DNA of 64,000 nucleotides. Source: Anadara kagoshimensis. Its lineage: Eukaryota > Mollusca > Bivalvia > Arcoida > Arcidae. Position numbers and translations under genes: made by a program. Where the stretch lies: the NCBI GenBank assembly GCA_021292105.1, contig CM037861.1, positions 35,370,172 to 35,434,171 of the forward strand. The letters are read 5' to 3'. The notes below the pieces were generated by a model that made no database searches, was not told the DNA's origin, and saw only the letters and a list, made by a program, of their open reading frames with translations. Of this stretch, positions 25,009 through 35,877 are shown piece by piece (position 1 is the first letter of the stretch; each line of letters starts with the position of its first letter).

Positions 25009-26559
25009 AAAACCGCTTTGTAACCACGTTGTTTTTCTCCATATATTCGATGCAACCTTCTACCCATTACCAGCACCCAAACTATTATTCAAGTTCATGC
25101 TTCATATTCTGGATTTTAAATATTTATAAGCTACTCTTACGTTATATAAAAATTTAAAGGTGCTTTTCACCTTTAAAGATTTTGTAAAGCAAAATAGCGC
25201 AGACAACCTATGTACAACCATAATCAAATCTGGTCATTCTGTGCCGTAACGTAATGTTTGGCTGCGTTTGACTTATCAACAAGTCGGCGTAAAAATAGTG
25301 CACTCATTTTTTAATTTGCGAAATAAATAAACATTCACATATCATAATGAAGTATAATTATTTTTTATTAAAAAAGTGTCGATAAAATATGAGAAATTTA
25401 CTGAAGCCCTGGAGTGACATTTTAAGTTACTTCTTATTTATTATTTGTTATTCCTTAATGCTCGAGTGAAGATGAATCGGTATATAATTTATGTTATAAT
25501 TCATTACAAAGAAGCATTTGCCATGTATTACTTTTCAATGCATCTATTTTTAAGATGTCAGATTATATATTAGTTTCCATTTAGGTGCTTTGCGTCGTAT
25601 GTTGGTTTGTCCGGACGTCGTTGTTTCCTTTACTAGAAAACGACATGTATGAGGTATATGTACAGATGCAACCATATCAATTCAGGTTTGTTTGCCATGG
25701 TGACAGGTGATCTGCGCTAATAATATTATCTTTTACTAAAACCGGGGCCCTGTAGAGAAACCAGGCCCATCACGTGGTTTTCACCAAGTTATCTGGTTAA
25801 AGGCTTTTTCGTTTTTCGCATCGAAAGTTAAAATAGTATGGTGGTATCGTCTTATTTATGAGTAAGTGCATACCGAATCGGGTAAGAGCAAGCTGCGTGG
25901 TAAAAATCGCACATATTTAAGATACGAAGAAAAAGAAGAAAATGAATGCGATCTAGATCGCAGATCGAACCCAATTTATTCGAGTAGATGCCGTACTTCT
26001 CTTCTATTCCATTTTGTCAGTTTAGCCTCTCTGTCTCCCATTCTATACAGACATATCGAGGATATTACCAGACACACTAATGGGCTTGATCATGATGAAT
26101 TTATTGCCTTAACAATTTTCCTTTGACACATGCTATGTTACTAGTATACCAATACATTTGTGGTCTGCAACTTCTCACTCATTAAATCATTCCAATAAAA
26201 TAGATAATTATAAACTACCATATCCAATTTATTCCCAATAAGCTTATGACAAAAATGAGGTTGCAGAAAAAAGTTTAAAAAATACGGTAGGACCAATTCG
26301 TACAAAATAAGTAATCTGAGGCCATATGTTGACTACAAGCATTTCATATATATTTATGTATTTATAGTAAAGTATAGTCTGTGTGTAGGTATGTTGAAAT
26401 ATTGGAATACATTTGTTGGACAATTTGCACATCTTAGCGTGGGCCCAAAATGGGGAAATGGCAGCGGCATTGTTAAAATTAGTATTTTTGTTAAGTATAT
26501 GGCATGGTAGATTTTGATATGTAGATGAAGGCAATGGGTTCAAAGGTCAGGGTCAAAGA
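25009..26559. other. No firm gene seen
   Basis: Apart from the speculative micro-exon at 25,636-25,684, only the open frame 25,866-26,126 stands out. Its first half is charged (Arg, Lys, Glu) and it lacks a family signature. AT-rich elsewhere. Confidence 0.45.
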
Positions 26560-27116
26560 TATCTAAAGAGTAAAAGTCAGTTTGGTGACTTGAAAGATAT
26601 GGATGTGTCTCTGGCTAGTTTTTTCAGTGAAAATCTAGACACTTTCACAGATTTAGATGGCAATGCCTGCTCATTCCAGGGATACCTGAAATCACATGGA
26701 CTTTTTTCTTCACAGTATCACTTGTACATAAGAACAAAGCCAAAGCAGGAATCAGCAGTTGTAGAAGATAAAAACTTGGACAAGGAAATGCTCTTCTAGT
26801 GAACAATGCAATCCCTGGAATTATTCAGTTGACTTTTAAAAGGAATATAATATCTAGATACTCAAATGAACCAAGTTCCATTTCTTGCTGTTCAATGAAA
26901 ACATGCTATGATTTGTCAACAACATATCATGATACCACGTATGATGAGTATAATTGTTTATTAGACGAATTTTTTGTAACAAAAATTGAAAAGAATGACA
27001 AGCTATATTTAACAGAATTAAATGACATGTCGAGTCAGATAAATATATATACCCTTGCCATTCGCGACATATTCACCAATTGTAACGCCTCGAATGACTC
27101 GTTCTTCAGTCGGTAA
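26560..27116 (+). pseudogene. Hypothetical protein-coding segment, one frameshift
   Basis: Two adjacent plus-strand frames look protein-like, unlike most of the window. The first holds SLASFFSENLDTFTDLDGNA, a CSFQGYLKSHGLFSSQYHLY stretch and KQESAVVEDKNLDK, and is open from at least 26,560 to TAG at 26,797. The second, one base out of phase, starts with GNALLVNNAIPGIIQLTFKR near 26,784, continues through TYDEYNCLLDEFFVTKIEKN and ends at TAA 27,114-27,116. A single indel near 26,784 would join them into about 185 residues. The balanced amino-acid mix suggests a former or present coding exon, or a retrocopy. I do not recognise the family. AGGTCAG at 26,545-26,551 might be a splice acceptor. A SINE follows 125 bp downstream. 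Confidence 0.4.
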
Positions 27117-27240
27117 CGCAATCAGTCGAAGTTTGCCGATTGACACTTCCGCTGCTTAGCATCTATGTTACACATTTTTGCATTTAAAACCTCAAGCAAA
27201 ATTCTTATATAAACGTGTTGTTTGTATAATAAATTTATAC

Positions 27241-27530
27241 TACTGCGGTAGCTCAGTTGGTAGAGCGCTCGCTCCGTAAGTGGCAGTGGGTTCGATCCCC
27301 GGCCGGGTCTGACCTAAGAATTGAAAGTGGGTAGTGACTGTTCTTTCGCCAAGCATTCGGTATTATGAAATGACAGTCACGGGTTTTTCGGATGGGAACT
27401 TAAATTAAACGAGGTCTTTTATCACGGTAGGCATGGCACGATAAAGAACCCTGCTGTATAATGCCATCATCCCAACACACAGGCAAAATTTCTGCACCTA
27501 CGTCTATAGCTAGTTATTGGACGTTTCCTC
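27241..27530 (+). mobile_element. tRNA-derived SINE, second full copy
   Basis: The A box is in GGTAGCTCAGTTGGTAGAGC and the B box in GTGGGTTCGATCCCCGG. The central block reads GACAGTCACGGGTTTTTCGG, ATGGGAACTTAAATTAAACG, AGGTC and GGCACGATAAAGAACCCTGC; the 3' part reads GCAAAATTTCTGCACCTACG. Same family as 16,683-16,975, but with an extra TTCTTTCGCCAAGCATTCGG segment between head and core, and lacking the TTCTTGACTGGGACG tail. The anticodon arm does not pair, so it is not a tRNA gene. Confidence 0.9.
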
Positions 27531-28072
27531 CTTAACTTTGAGAAAGAGAAAATAAGTACAGTTTTTAATTTAATATAAAGTATTTCATAAACTTAACAAG
27601 AAATGAATACTTTACAGATAGGAAATATTATGTAACTAAAAGGACACGCCTTGAACAAAATAGTAGGATAAGAAAGTTCGCAATGTTTAACTAAATCCAC
27701 GTAAAACTATAATGCACTTTTAGATTTTGCTTATCATATATGCAAAGTATTTCGCTTGATTTTAAAAACGCCAAAAGAAATAAATTCACGCGACGACCCG
27801 GAAACACAAACTGAAGACATGCGCTTAGCGTTCTCGACAAATTTAGCACATCACATGATAAAATGTAATGATAATTAGGTATCTATTTAAACACTATTGT
27901 GTATAGTTTCTGATTTTCCACAACAACATAATGTGTGTTTATGTAGATACCCAATCAATACCCAATACCTAATTAACATTTTATCATGCGATATACTAAA
28001 GCATAATTACATTCATATATCTAATGTCAATAACTACAAAAGTCAATTAGGCTCAGGAATAAAATACTTTTT
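27531..28072. other. No gene seen
   Basis: AT-rich sequence. The open frame 27,897-28,133 runs into the degenerate GCGAATAA repeat and is not coding. Confidence 0.5.
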
Positions 28073-28262
28073 AAGGCGTAATAACGCGAATAAAGACACA
28101 ATGATGCGAATAACGAAAGGCGTAATGCGATAGAAAAGGAGTAAAAACGCGAATAAAGGCGTTATAACACAAATTGAAAGTCGTAATAGAGGAACAATGA
28201 CGGCGATATAACGCGAAACAAATGTTTTTCATTTCGATTTCACCTTTATTCGCGTTATTACG
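28073..28262. repeat. Degenerate ~20-bp tandem repeat with inverted end
   Basis: Variants of GGCGTAATAACGCGAATAAA recur at about 20-22 bp spacing from 28,073 to 28,222. The block ends with CACCTTTATTCGCGTTATTA (28,242-28,261), the inverted form of the unit, so the array is bounded by an inverted copy. It lies next to the 3' end of the dead integrase gene. Confidence 0.75.
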
Positions 28263-28292
28263 TTTTTAGAAAGTCGAGTGAAGAAGAAAAAA

Positions 28293-29120
28293 CTATGCCA
28301 TTCCAGAATCTCTAATATCTTTGAAAAGATTAATCCACCAATGAGCTTACGAAGTCTCCCCCACCATGCCTCTACGTGCTTTTTCTATAATAAAACTTTT
28401 GATGCCGGCCAATAGAGTCTGTTGAATTATATCTAAATAACGGCTGCAAAAAACTGATACTGTTGTTTTCAGTTCCCATATCTGCTCTTAAAATTCTTGG
28501 AGCACATTTTACATACATTAAACAATCAAGATAGTACTTGGCAATAATAGCTGGTCGTTATTACTTGAGGCAACTTCAAGCAACATGATTCTTCGACTAT
28601 TCTTCGTCGATGCATCCATGAATACAGAATCCAAATGGTTTTAACTTATCGTAGCCGTCTATATGCCAGACGTTATTAGGTCCTTAACAGTATACATCCT
28701 TCGTTTTAACTTATGCGCTTTTCGTTCTTCTGTTGCATTTGGAAAAATCTGCTGCATTATTTTCATGACATCGTTTCTTTTAACTGCTAGTCCATAATCT
28801 CTTACAAGTCTTTTCCACATAGTTCTATATCCTACACACTGTCCACTAACATTGCATTCTTCTCTTATTATATTAACTACATCTTGTGTAGGTGAGTACT
28901 GTTTAGGACGTCTCCGTAGATTAAGTTTTCGTAAAATACGTTTCAAATGACGAATGGTCATTTTAATGTGATTGCAGAACAAAAACAGAATTATTTCAGC
29001 ATACTTGAGACCTTCAATAAAATAGAGATAAATCAACTCGTCTCTGTTCAAATCATTTCCAGACAATGGGATATTCGACGGCAATGCATTTTCTACATGT
29101 ACAAATGTACATAAAGACAA
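28293..29120 (-). pseudogene. DDE integrase-core (rve) protein, frameshifted pseudogene
   Basis: The first 153 codons (from ATG at 29,118-29,120) are intact and hold a helix-turn-helix-like N-terminus: ELIYLYFIEGLKYAEI, then IRHLKRILRKLNLRRRPK and VGYRTMWKRLVRDYGL. After a frameshift near 28,680 the core appears as WHIDGYDKLKPFGFCIHGCI, with the first catalytic Asp in HIDG. A further frame change gives SRRIMLLEVASSNND. Next come RILRADMGTEN with the second Asp, then VEAWWG with a likely catalytic Glu about 35 residues on, and finally WWINLFKDIRDSGMA and a stop at 28,293. Order and spacing fit a D,D-35-E retroviral-type integrase fold as in eukaryotic integrase-core proteins of transposon origin. 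At least three frame breaks make it dead as read. No RT or capsid gene flanks it, so its parent element is unknown. Confidence 0.85.
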
Positions 29121-29194
29121 GAAGATTAATATACTTCTCGACCTGTCTACTCTCTTGCTGTCATTGATAAATTAAAATGGTCGAACAACACAAT

Positions 29195-29350
29195 AACAAA
29201 GAAAATAACAAGTAACAAATAAGAAATAACAAGTAACAAATAAGAAATAACAAGTAACAAATAAGAAATAACAAGTTACTAATAAGCAATAAGAAATAAC
29301 AAATAAGTCGTAAGAAATAACATATAAGTAAAAAGGAATAACAAATAACC
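29195..29350. repeat. ~21-bp AT-rich minisatellite
   Basis: Units of AAATAACAAGTAACAAATAAG repeat head to tail about five times, then degenerate. The minus-strand frame of repeated LLFLICY is a by-product. Confidence 0.85.
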
Positions 29351-30169
29351 AATAAGAAGTAACTAAAATGTCCCTCCAGGGCTTCCGTAGAAATTGTCTG
29401 TTTGAACCCTAGCAAATTTTTCATTTGATAACGTTTCCGAAGTCATTTAAATATTCTTGCTCAAAAATGTAGGCCCCCCTTATCTTTTGGTTTTTAAAAC
29501 TAAAACTCTGCCATAAGAAAGTGCATATCCTGTACTAAAGTTTTATGTAAAACATTTGGTTTCCGACAACCAGGTAAAGCCATATAAGCTATGTAAAATG
29601 AAAAAAAAATTGATTTATTGTAAATCCCAAAATTATATTTTTACCATGTCAAAGAAATTGATTATTACTTATGGATGACAATTTGATCTTTGCGAAATAT
29701 AAGCAGCGTCGGTTGACTTTTTCAGGCACTCTGGTTTCCTTCACAATACTTAAATAGTTATTTCGTGAAATAGACACTTTGAAAATTAGTCCAAAAATCA
29801 AGCAAACTATTGACTCACACTTTATCACCTCTGGATTGATTAGAGATGTTCATAAAATGTTGTTATTGTGGCATTGCTGTTAAAATCTTGTAAACATTTT
29901 GTTGAAATCGCCTTCCATCTATTTTGCAGTAAGATAAGATTTTTTTAAAACGTAATGGGATAATTTACAGTGGTCCTGGTCTTAAAGAACGATATTTTTG
30001 TTCATTCTTGAGTAGTTGCAATTGACTTTTGAACTCGTTGTTCACCGCAGATTGTTGCTGTAGTTCTATCCGAACCTCTGTTTTTGACATGCAACTTAAC
30101 CTGTAAACGAGAGAACTTATGAATGAAAATACTGCGGCATTGGAAACGCGATAGAATATATTGCACATC
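29351..30169. other. No gene seen
   Basis: The minus-strand open frame 29,965-30,222 has no family signature and overlaps the inverted repeat at 30,170. Confidence 0.5.
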
Positions 30170-30270
30170 GGTAATTGATTGTTATGGAAACTAATGTAAA
30201 AGTTAAAATCAGCACGTGACAATAACCGTTATTGTTATACAAAGAGTTTTTAGTTGAGTTGCAACGAAGT
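30170..30270 (+). repeat. Left arm of a ~100-bp inverted repeat pair
   Basis: GGTAATTGATT, AAAAGTTAAAATCAGCACGT, GACAATAACC, AGAGTTTTTAGTTGAGTTGC and AACGAAGT are found in the same order on the minus strand at 33,229-33,350. The right arm has small insertions relative to this one. Confidence 0.85.
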
Positions 30271-32775
30271 TGAACTCCAATATTCATTAAGTGATGCGGG
30301 TGGCAGGCGTGTGGCCATGGAATTAGTTATTCCGGATTTTCTTTCTAAACGCCAGCAGATATTTGGTATGCGAGTCCTAACATCACGAGTTACACATCGT
30401 GATCAGGTTTGGATTTGTTCTGGTTCATATTTTGTGAAATTATGGGTCATCGTTTTTAAAAAATTTTCTAACCACTCACAACTTTTAATTTAATATTTGG
30501 TAAGTGAATCACACATCAAATAGAATATGAAATAGCAACTTGACTTGTGCGCCTTTTTTTAAAGTTGAAATTTAATTACTTTATCATTAAGATATTAAGA
30601 TGTAGTCACTAAATATCATTAAATTAAATGGATTCATTCAATAAAGAACTACAAAGTTAACGCGATATTTTTATAATTACAATGCGAATATATGATTAAT
30701 ATTATTTAAGGAAAGTCACTCCTTACCGTGATTTCGTCGAACGAAACGCAATTGTGCACCTGATCGTGCATCAAGTTATTGAAATCCAGGCAACTCGAGT
30801 TCGTATTCGAACGGTGTATAAATTATTTACAGGATCTAAATATGATTAATAAACATGTCAAAAAAATAGATCTCGATTGTACATGTAGGTTCTGACTTTC
30901 AACAATTTAAAAGTGCAAGGTCAGCAATATGGTTTTTATTTTATCTTGTCATACATTTAATCAAATTGCCGTTACCATGGACAATGGAAACTTCGAAATA
31001 CTGTGAAATATACGTGGAAAGTAGTATAAATTTGCTATCATCACATTTTTCTGGGTTGTAGAATATAGGTTCTGTCGAATTTTATTCGTTTTAGTTATGT
31101 TTATAATAAGAGGGAGCTAGTTTTAGAATTTTCTCATTTTCGAAATGAAACGGGGGAATCAATAAAAACCCGCAAAACAGACATTTTTCATTTTGCAGAA
31201 TTCGAGATAACTACTAAATGTTTTCTTATAAATGAAGGTTCTATTAAAATAAAACTTAACGGCACCTGGTTACATTCTGAAATTCAGTATACTATTAATT
31301 AAAACAATCCGTTACCATGGCAATGTGATCTTGGAAAGTCGATAAATTTTGATTGATTGATTGATTATGGTAAAGTATATTTCATTTATATTGGGATAAA
31401 GATGAATGACAGTATTGTTTATCATTAGAGTGCACTCAGGGCAATCTGTGAGGTTTCTTAGCATGACATGGTATCGGTTTTTTCCAAGATTAACCTGTGA
31501 CTTAAAATGTCAAGTACTTGAGGAAAATAAGAAACAATTGTATTTCCAAGTCTTGGTCAGGGTTCGAAACTCGCGACTAAGCCATCGTAGTGGTGATAAA
31601 ACGTGTTCTTTCGTAATAGACATTTCTCACTTCGATATACTGCCCACACTGACGGTATACGATATACTGTTGAGGGTCGATTCAAAATTTTCAAAGTTCT
31701 AGTGTATCTATACATTCACGCCTTCTCACGCTTTTTTAACAAACATCACTTCCCAGAACAGTTGAATCCATGAGACAATTTCATCACTTTTCTTTTAGTA
31801 TGATCTCTATTTTCCAACGAAATCCATAATAATACTGACGGCTTGATATAAATATATCTTTGACCGACGTAAAGCACTATGAATGAAGACGGCGTGTTTG
31901 ATACCGTATTGGCACAAAATAAACATTTAATGTTAATGTTAATGTTAATGTTAAGGTAAACATGTACAGTGTCCAGATAACCCTATTACTGTCATTTCAA
32001 ATGTAGAGTACTTGGCAAAAAGAGTTCTATTTTCTATTGTTGGTCGGACCAAACAGTGGCTCAAGCCCTCACCGTCAACATGCGCTGCTAGACATTTTGC
32101 TTGAGTATTTATACGAGATTGCACAAATAAACTTTAATCATAATATGCAATTGTCATAAAACTATAGAAAAATACAAATGATGTTTAATATGAAATTTTG
32201 ACATCAGGTTTTGCATCTGATGAAAAGCCAAAATGTTTGATAGTGTCGGAATTTTCTAAATGATGGATTTTATCGAATCTGTCTTGTCCTCGCGTAGATT
32301 AACCTTTCGCGGTTTTTTTAATTACATTTCAATGTTTTATTTCTACATAATTATTTTTAGCTTTTTTTAAAACTCCAGATTCCATTATATACGACGATTC
32401 GGTTCTCTTACTATACTATACGTATTACTTCTATCAATTAGATGCTTTCGACTTGTGTCCTTGTTTGGTTTCTCCTCAATCTTTTATTGATATCATCATA
32501 CAAGTTACAGTGGACACGCTAATCCAATTCGTAATACAGTGTGTGTTTTTGTGACATCAAAATCACACACAACAATATCAACCGGGAGGAACAACGTTAC
32601 TATTTCCTTCCTTCTCAATGTAGTATTTTAAGTGACAAAATATATCCTTACACACAGAAACGGTTCTCGGAAAATGTCAGAAAGAAAGAAAATTTAACCC
32701 TGTTCAACCCTGTAGAATGTTCAAGTTGGAAATTTAAGTGTACAGAATATTGAACGCTATCTGACGTCACCCTTC
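30271..32775. other. Interior between the inverted arms; no gene seen
   Basis: Open frames at 30,254, 31,406 and 32,541 show no family features. An imperfect X-box-like GTTACCATGGCAAT lies near 31,311. A TTAATG hexamer repeat occurs at 31,929-31,955. Confidence 0.5.
31929..31955. repeat. TTAATG microsatellite
   Basis: About four head-to-tail copies of ATGTTA. Confidence 0.9.
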
Positions 32776-32865
32776 CTACCTAGTCCTTTTAACGCCCGGG
32801 GCGCACAGGGCAAGGACTAGAGTTTTCCACCGATCTCTGTCTTGTCCCATCTTCTCTAGTTCTAC
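32776..32865 (-). pseudogene. LINE C-terminal tail fragment
   Basis: The minus strand reads VELEKMGQDRDRWKTLV then LALCAPGVKRTR and a TAG stop at 32,776-32,778. The QDRDRWxxLVxxLC pattern is the usual carboxyl end of several non-LTR retrotransposon ORF2 proteins. Only about 29 codons remain. It may belong to the same LINE class as the remnant at 23,300-23,714, whose preserved blocks normally sit just before such a tail. Confidence 0.7.
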
Positions 32866-33228
32866 CTCTGGTTTAATTTGTAGAAAAACAATGAGTAATA
32901 TTCAAGCCGTACGCAATTTTCGTATTTAACGTTTATGTGTCAACTAAACAAGTTACATCTTTGGAAATGACCCCCACTCAAATGTATACCGTATACAGTC
33001 AGCGTTAGCAGTATATTGAAGTGGGAAATGTCTAGTATTAAAAAATGTGCACATTAAAATAACACCATTATTTGCAGTTGATAATCAAATAAAAAAGTTT
33101 CGATGAACACAGAATACAGTAAAACACATTGCAAAAGCTGGTGATGTCTCGGCTCGGAAAAAGTTTTGATCGCCATTCGAAAATTCTATTGGAACAACAT
33201 TTAACTACTTATTATAAATAGTTTATGT

Positions 33229-33350
33229 ACTTCGTTGCAACTCGACTAAAACTCTTTTTATAACCATAAAGGTTATTGTCAAAGTCCGCGATTGTCACGT
33301 GCTGATTTTAACTTTTATATAGTTTCCAAGTCCTAAAAAATTCAATTACC
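33229..33350 (-). repeat. Right arm of the inverted repeat pair
   Basis: The plus strand reads ACTTCGTTGCAACTCGACTA, then CACGTGCTGATTTTAACTTT and ends TTCAATTACC, the reverse complement of the left arm at 30,170. Arm-to-arm span is 3.18 kb. Confidence 0.85.
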
Positions 33351-33394
33351 AGTATGCTTATATTTTCCGAAGACATCCTTTATTTTATTGTATT

Positions 33395-33650
33395 TTTCTC
33401 AGCAGAAATATGAAATATGGAAATATTTCAAGATTTTTCCCCATTTTTCCAGACTTTGAAACTTAGTCTGTTTTTGAACTGGGAGTACAGGTCTACTTTG
33501 TGAACTCAACTCCTCTTACAGTTTTCAATCAAAAACCTTTAAACTTCACAGAATGTTTCTGTAAATATTGAAGATGTGCAGCTGACTTTTTGGAAATATT
33601 TCAGGATTTTCCCCCCATTTTCCCAGACTTTGAAACTTAGTTACTTTGTA
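33395..33650 (+). repeat. Direct repeat, ~173-bp spacing
   Basis: GGAAATATTTCAAGATTTTT, CCCCATTTTTCCAGACTTTG and AAACTTAGT near 33,419 recur near 33,593 with few changes. Confidence 0.75.
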
Positions 33651-33860
33651 CTGTATATATCAAAAGATTATCAAAAATGTGCACCTGACTTAATGGCATT
33701 GTTCTCCAGAGTTTGAAAAAAGGGTCTCGTCCAGTCCATTCCAATGTAAAGTTTCTGGTGCACATTTTTTCAATTTACTGTAGCTTTAGAAAATGTTAAA
33801 TGATTGAGATTTTTCTAATATATATATATATACTTGTTGCATTACTCTCATATATATAGA

Positions 33861-34004
33861 GGATCTTGCATGAGTGTTTATGTAATATTGAGTTTATTAA
33901 ACGAGTTGAATAATTTTTTATGCAACGAGCCTTGGCGAGTTGCATAAAACATTATTCAACGAGTTTAATAAATTCAATATTGCATAAACACGAATGCAAG
34001 ATTC
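33861..34004. repeat. Long imperfect hairpin, ~70-bp arms, almost no loop
   Basis: The left arm from GGATCTTGCATGAGTGTTTA pairs with the right arm ending AAACACGAATGCAAGATTC. The centre is near GCCTTGGC (33,932). Only a handful of mismatches are visible. It abuts the MITE-like element at 34,005. Confidence 0.88.
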
Positions 34005-34431
34005 TATTTATTATATAATCCCATAAAAACGGGTTTTTCGTAGATTTAAAACTTGTCTTCTCATTATAAGAAAACAGCTGATTGACCGAAACACAACAAC
34101 GAATAAGTTCACGTAAATGTGTACAAGCGCCAAAAGTAATTCTGCTGAAATATTATAAGTAAACAATAGTCTGTACGCAGGATACAAAAACAAAACAAAC
34201 ATTTTCAATTTAAATACAATGTATCTTCTTTTTAGAAGAAAAGTACAAAAGTATCAGCTTAAATTAGAATCAACAAACAGTGTCAAATGAAACAAACATC
34301 TGTGAACTAGGTCAATCGTTTGACGTCACTCTGGAATGACTTTTATGCTTTTATGACGTCACACTCATTCAATACGATTTTTATTGTATGACCGTATTAC
34401 ATGGATTATTGAGTAGATTATATAATAAATA
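34005..34431. mobile_element. MITE-like element, 16-bp perfect terminal inverted repeats
   Basis: TATTTATTATATAATC at 34,005-34,020 is exactly inverted at 34,416-34,431. The 427-bp interior has no transposase; the minus-strand open frame 34,011-34,208 is not coding. Because the ends are AT-only for most of their length, chance or slippage is possible, but a perfect 16-bp match at this size fits a miniature inverted-repeat element. Confidence 0.6.
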
Positions 34432-34511
34432 TATATATTGTCATTGTTGGACCTATTCTCCATTTTTCATGACTTTCTGTGCAGTATTTAAAAAAAAGTG
34501 CACCTTGCTTT

Positions 34512-34600
34512 GTGTAATTATTTAAAATTTCTTCCACACTTAACACCCATTATTAATTAATTATTTAAAATTTCTTCCACACTTTACACCCATTGAATAG
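34512..34600 (+). repeat. Short tandem duplication (~41 bp)
   Basis: AATTATTTAAAATTTCTTCC then ACACTTAACACCCATT occurs twice in a row. Confidence 0.85.
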
Positions 34601-34730
34601 AAATTAAAAAAAAAACATTGAGCCTTTGACCCATTTTTTAATATTTTTTACATTTAACTTTTATAAAAACTACGGCTGATCAGTGTTATTTGGCTGGCTC
34701 CAATTATTATCATGATTCATAAGTTAGTGC

Positions 34731-34779
<49 letters not shown>

Positions 34780-34803
34780 TTTATAATAATAAATAATAAT
34801 AAC
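34731..34803. repeat. AAT microsatellite
   Basis: Long run of ATA units, interrupted near its right end. Confidence 0.95.
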
Positions 34804-35093
34804 AGGTATTTTTTAAAATTTCATTTTCATTTATTTTTTATTTTTACATTAAAAAATACAAATACAAATGATATTAACATAAAATCCAGGTAAATGAAGG
34901 ATAAGGAAATAGACTAGAATAACTAAAACAACAGTTAAGACCAATGTTTATATTCACCAGTAATTAAAAGTGGGAGAATCGGGAAGACCCCCTCCCACTT
35001 CAAGAAGACAATCATGTTTTTACAGTAATTAGCCATACAGGTAAAAGTACCTAAAATTATTAACTTGATCACATCTGTTATATTAATAAAAAA

Positions 35094-35158
35094 TTTAAAT
35101 AAATAAATAAATAAATAATAAATAAATAATAAATAAATAAATAAATAAATAAATAAAA
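35094..35158. repeat. AAAT microsatellite
   Basis: Run of AAAT units with two one-base slips. Confidence 0.95.
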
Positions 35159-35489
35159 GAAATTTAAAAAATAATAATAGATTATGCTATATTAATTTTA
35201 ATACTATTTTATTTTAAGTTCTCACTTACTAAATAAAACCTAATTATGTAAAGTATATAAATAAAAATTTGAATTAATATCTTAAGAACTAAGTTTGAGT
35301 CAATTGAGTATTAAAACTTAAATAACTTATTTAATAACTCAGTCAATAATTAATTAAATTATTTAATTCATTACTTATATATATTTTTTTGTCCCCCCTT
35401 TATTTAAAGTGAAATTTACCTGTAATTAATAAGTTAGTGTTTGTTTAGCTAATCTCATGTTAATCCCCAATGTTTACCTAAAATTCCAC

Positions 35490-35546
35490 CTACTCCCACT
35501 TCCAATTTAAGGTTTACTTACCATAATTTTAAAAAGTGGGAGTAGG
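35490..35546. repeat. Inverted repeat with 13-bp perfect arms
   Basis: CCTACTCCCACTT (35,490-35,502) and AAGTGGGAGTAGG (35,534-35,546). A weaker AAGTGGGAG / CTCCCACTT pair sits at about 34,968-35,000, so the motif recurs around the AAAT microsatellite. Confidence 0.85.
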
Positions 35547-35626
35547 CGGAACGAAATGCTGTTCTTTTAATGTGTGGGTTCGGATTTAAATAACTGTTAA
35601 AGAAATGTTGTTAAGGACATTTATTA

Positions 35627-35862
35627 GGATTACCGCAGATTGTTATGGAAAGCCCCAATCACTTTTATTACATAATTCACATTATGTATACATAATGCAC
35701 TTTAGGGGAATAAAAGTGATTACGGCGCACATTATCGAAACTAAATTACGGATTTTTTAAATTATCAATCGATAATTTTATTATGTAAATAAATCATGTT
35801 CTCATAATGTGAATTATGTAATAAAAGTGAGTGGAGTGTTCAGTTATGGCAAGCTGTAATCC
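35627..35862. mobile_element. MITE-like element with 27-bp perfect internal inverted repeat
   Basis: CACTTTTATTACATAATTCA plus CATTATG (35,660-35,686) is exactly inverted at 35,803-35,829. The likely outer ends, GGATTACCG (35,627) and CTGTAATCC (to 35,862), are also roughly inverted. No coding capacity; size about 236 bp. Confidence 0.75.
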
Positions 35863-35877
35863 CAAAAGTACATTATC

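Noticed and set aside
16688-27305. tRNA genes at 16,688 and 27,243
   Set aside because: A and B boxes are good but the anticodon arms do not pair, and both run into SINE core sequence.
28073-28262. CRISPR-like array
   Set aside because: Units are contiguous and degenerate with no unique spacers of constant length, and the sequence is eukaryotic.
29161-29424. Leu/Ile/Cys/Tyr-rich minus-strand frame resembling a membrane protein
   Set aside because: It is the translation of the 21-bp AAATAACAAGTAAC minisatellite.
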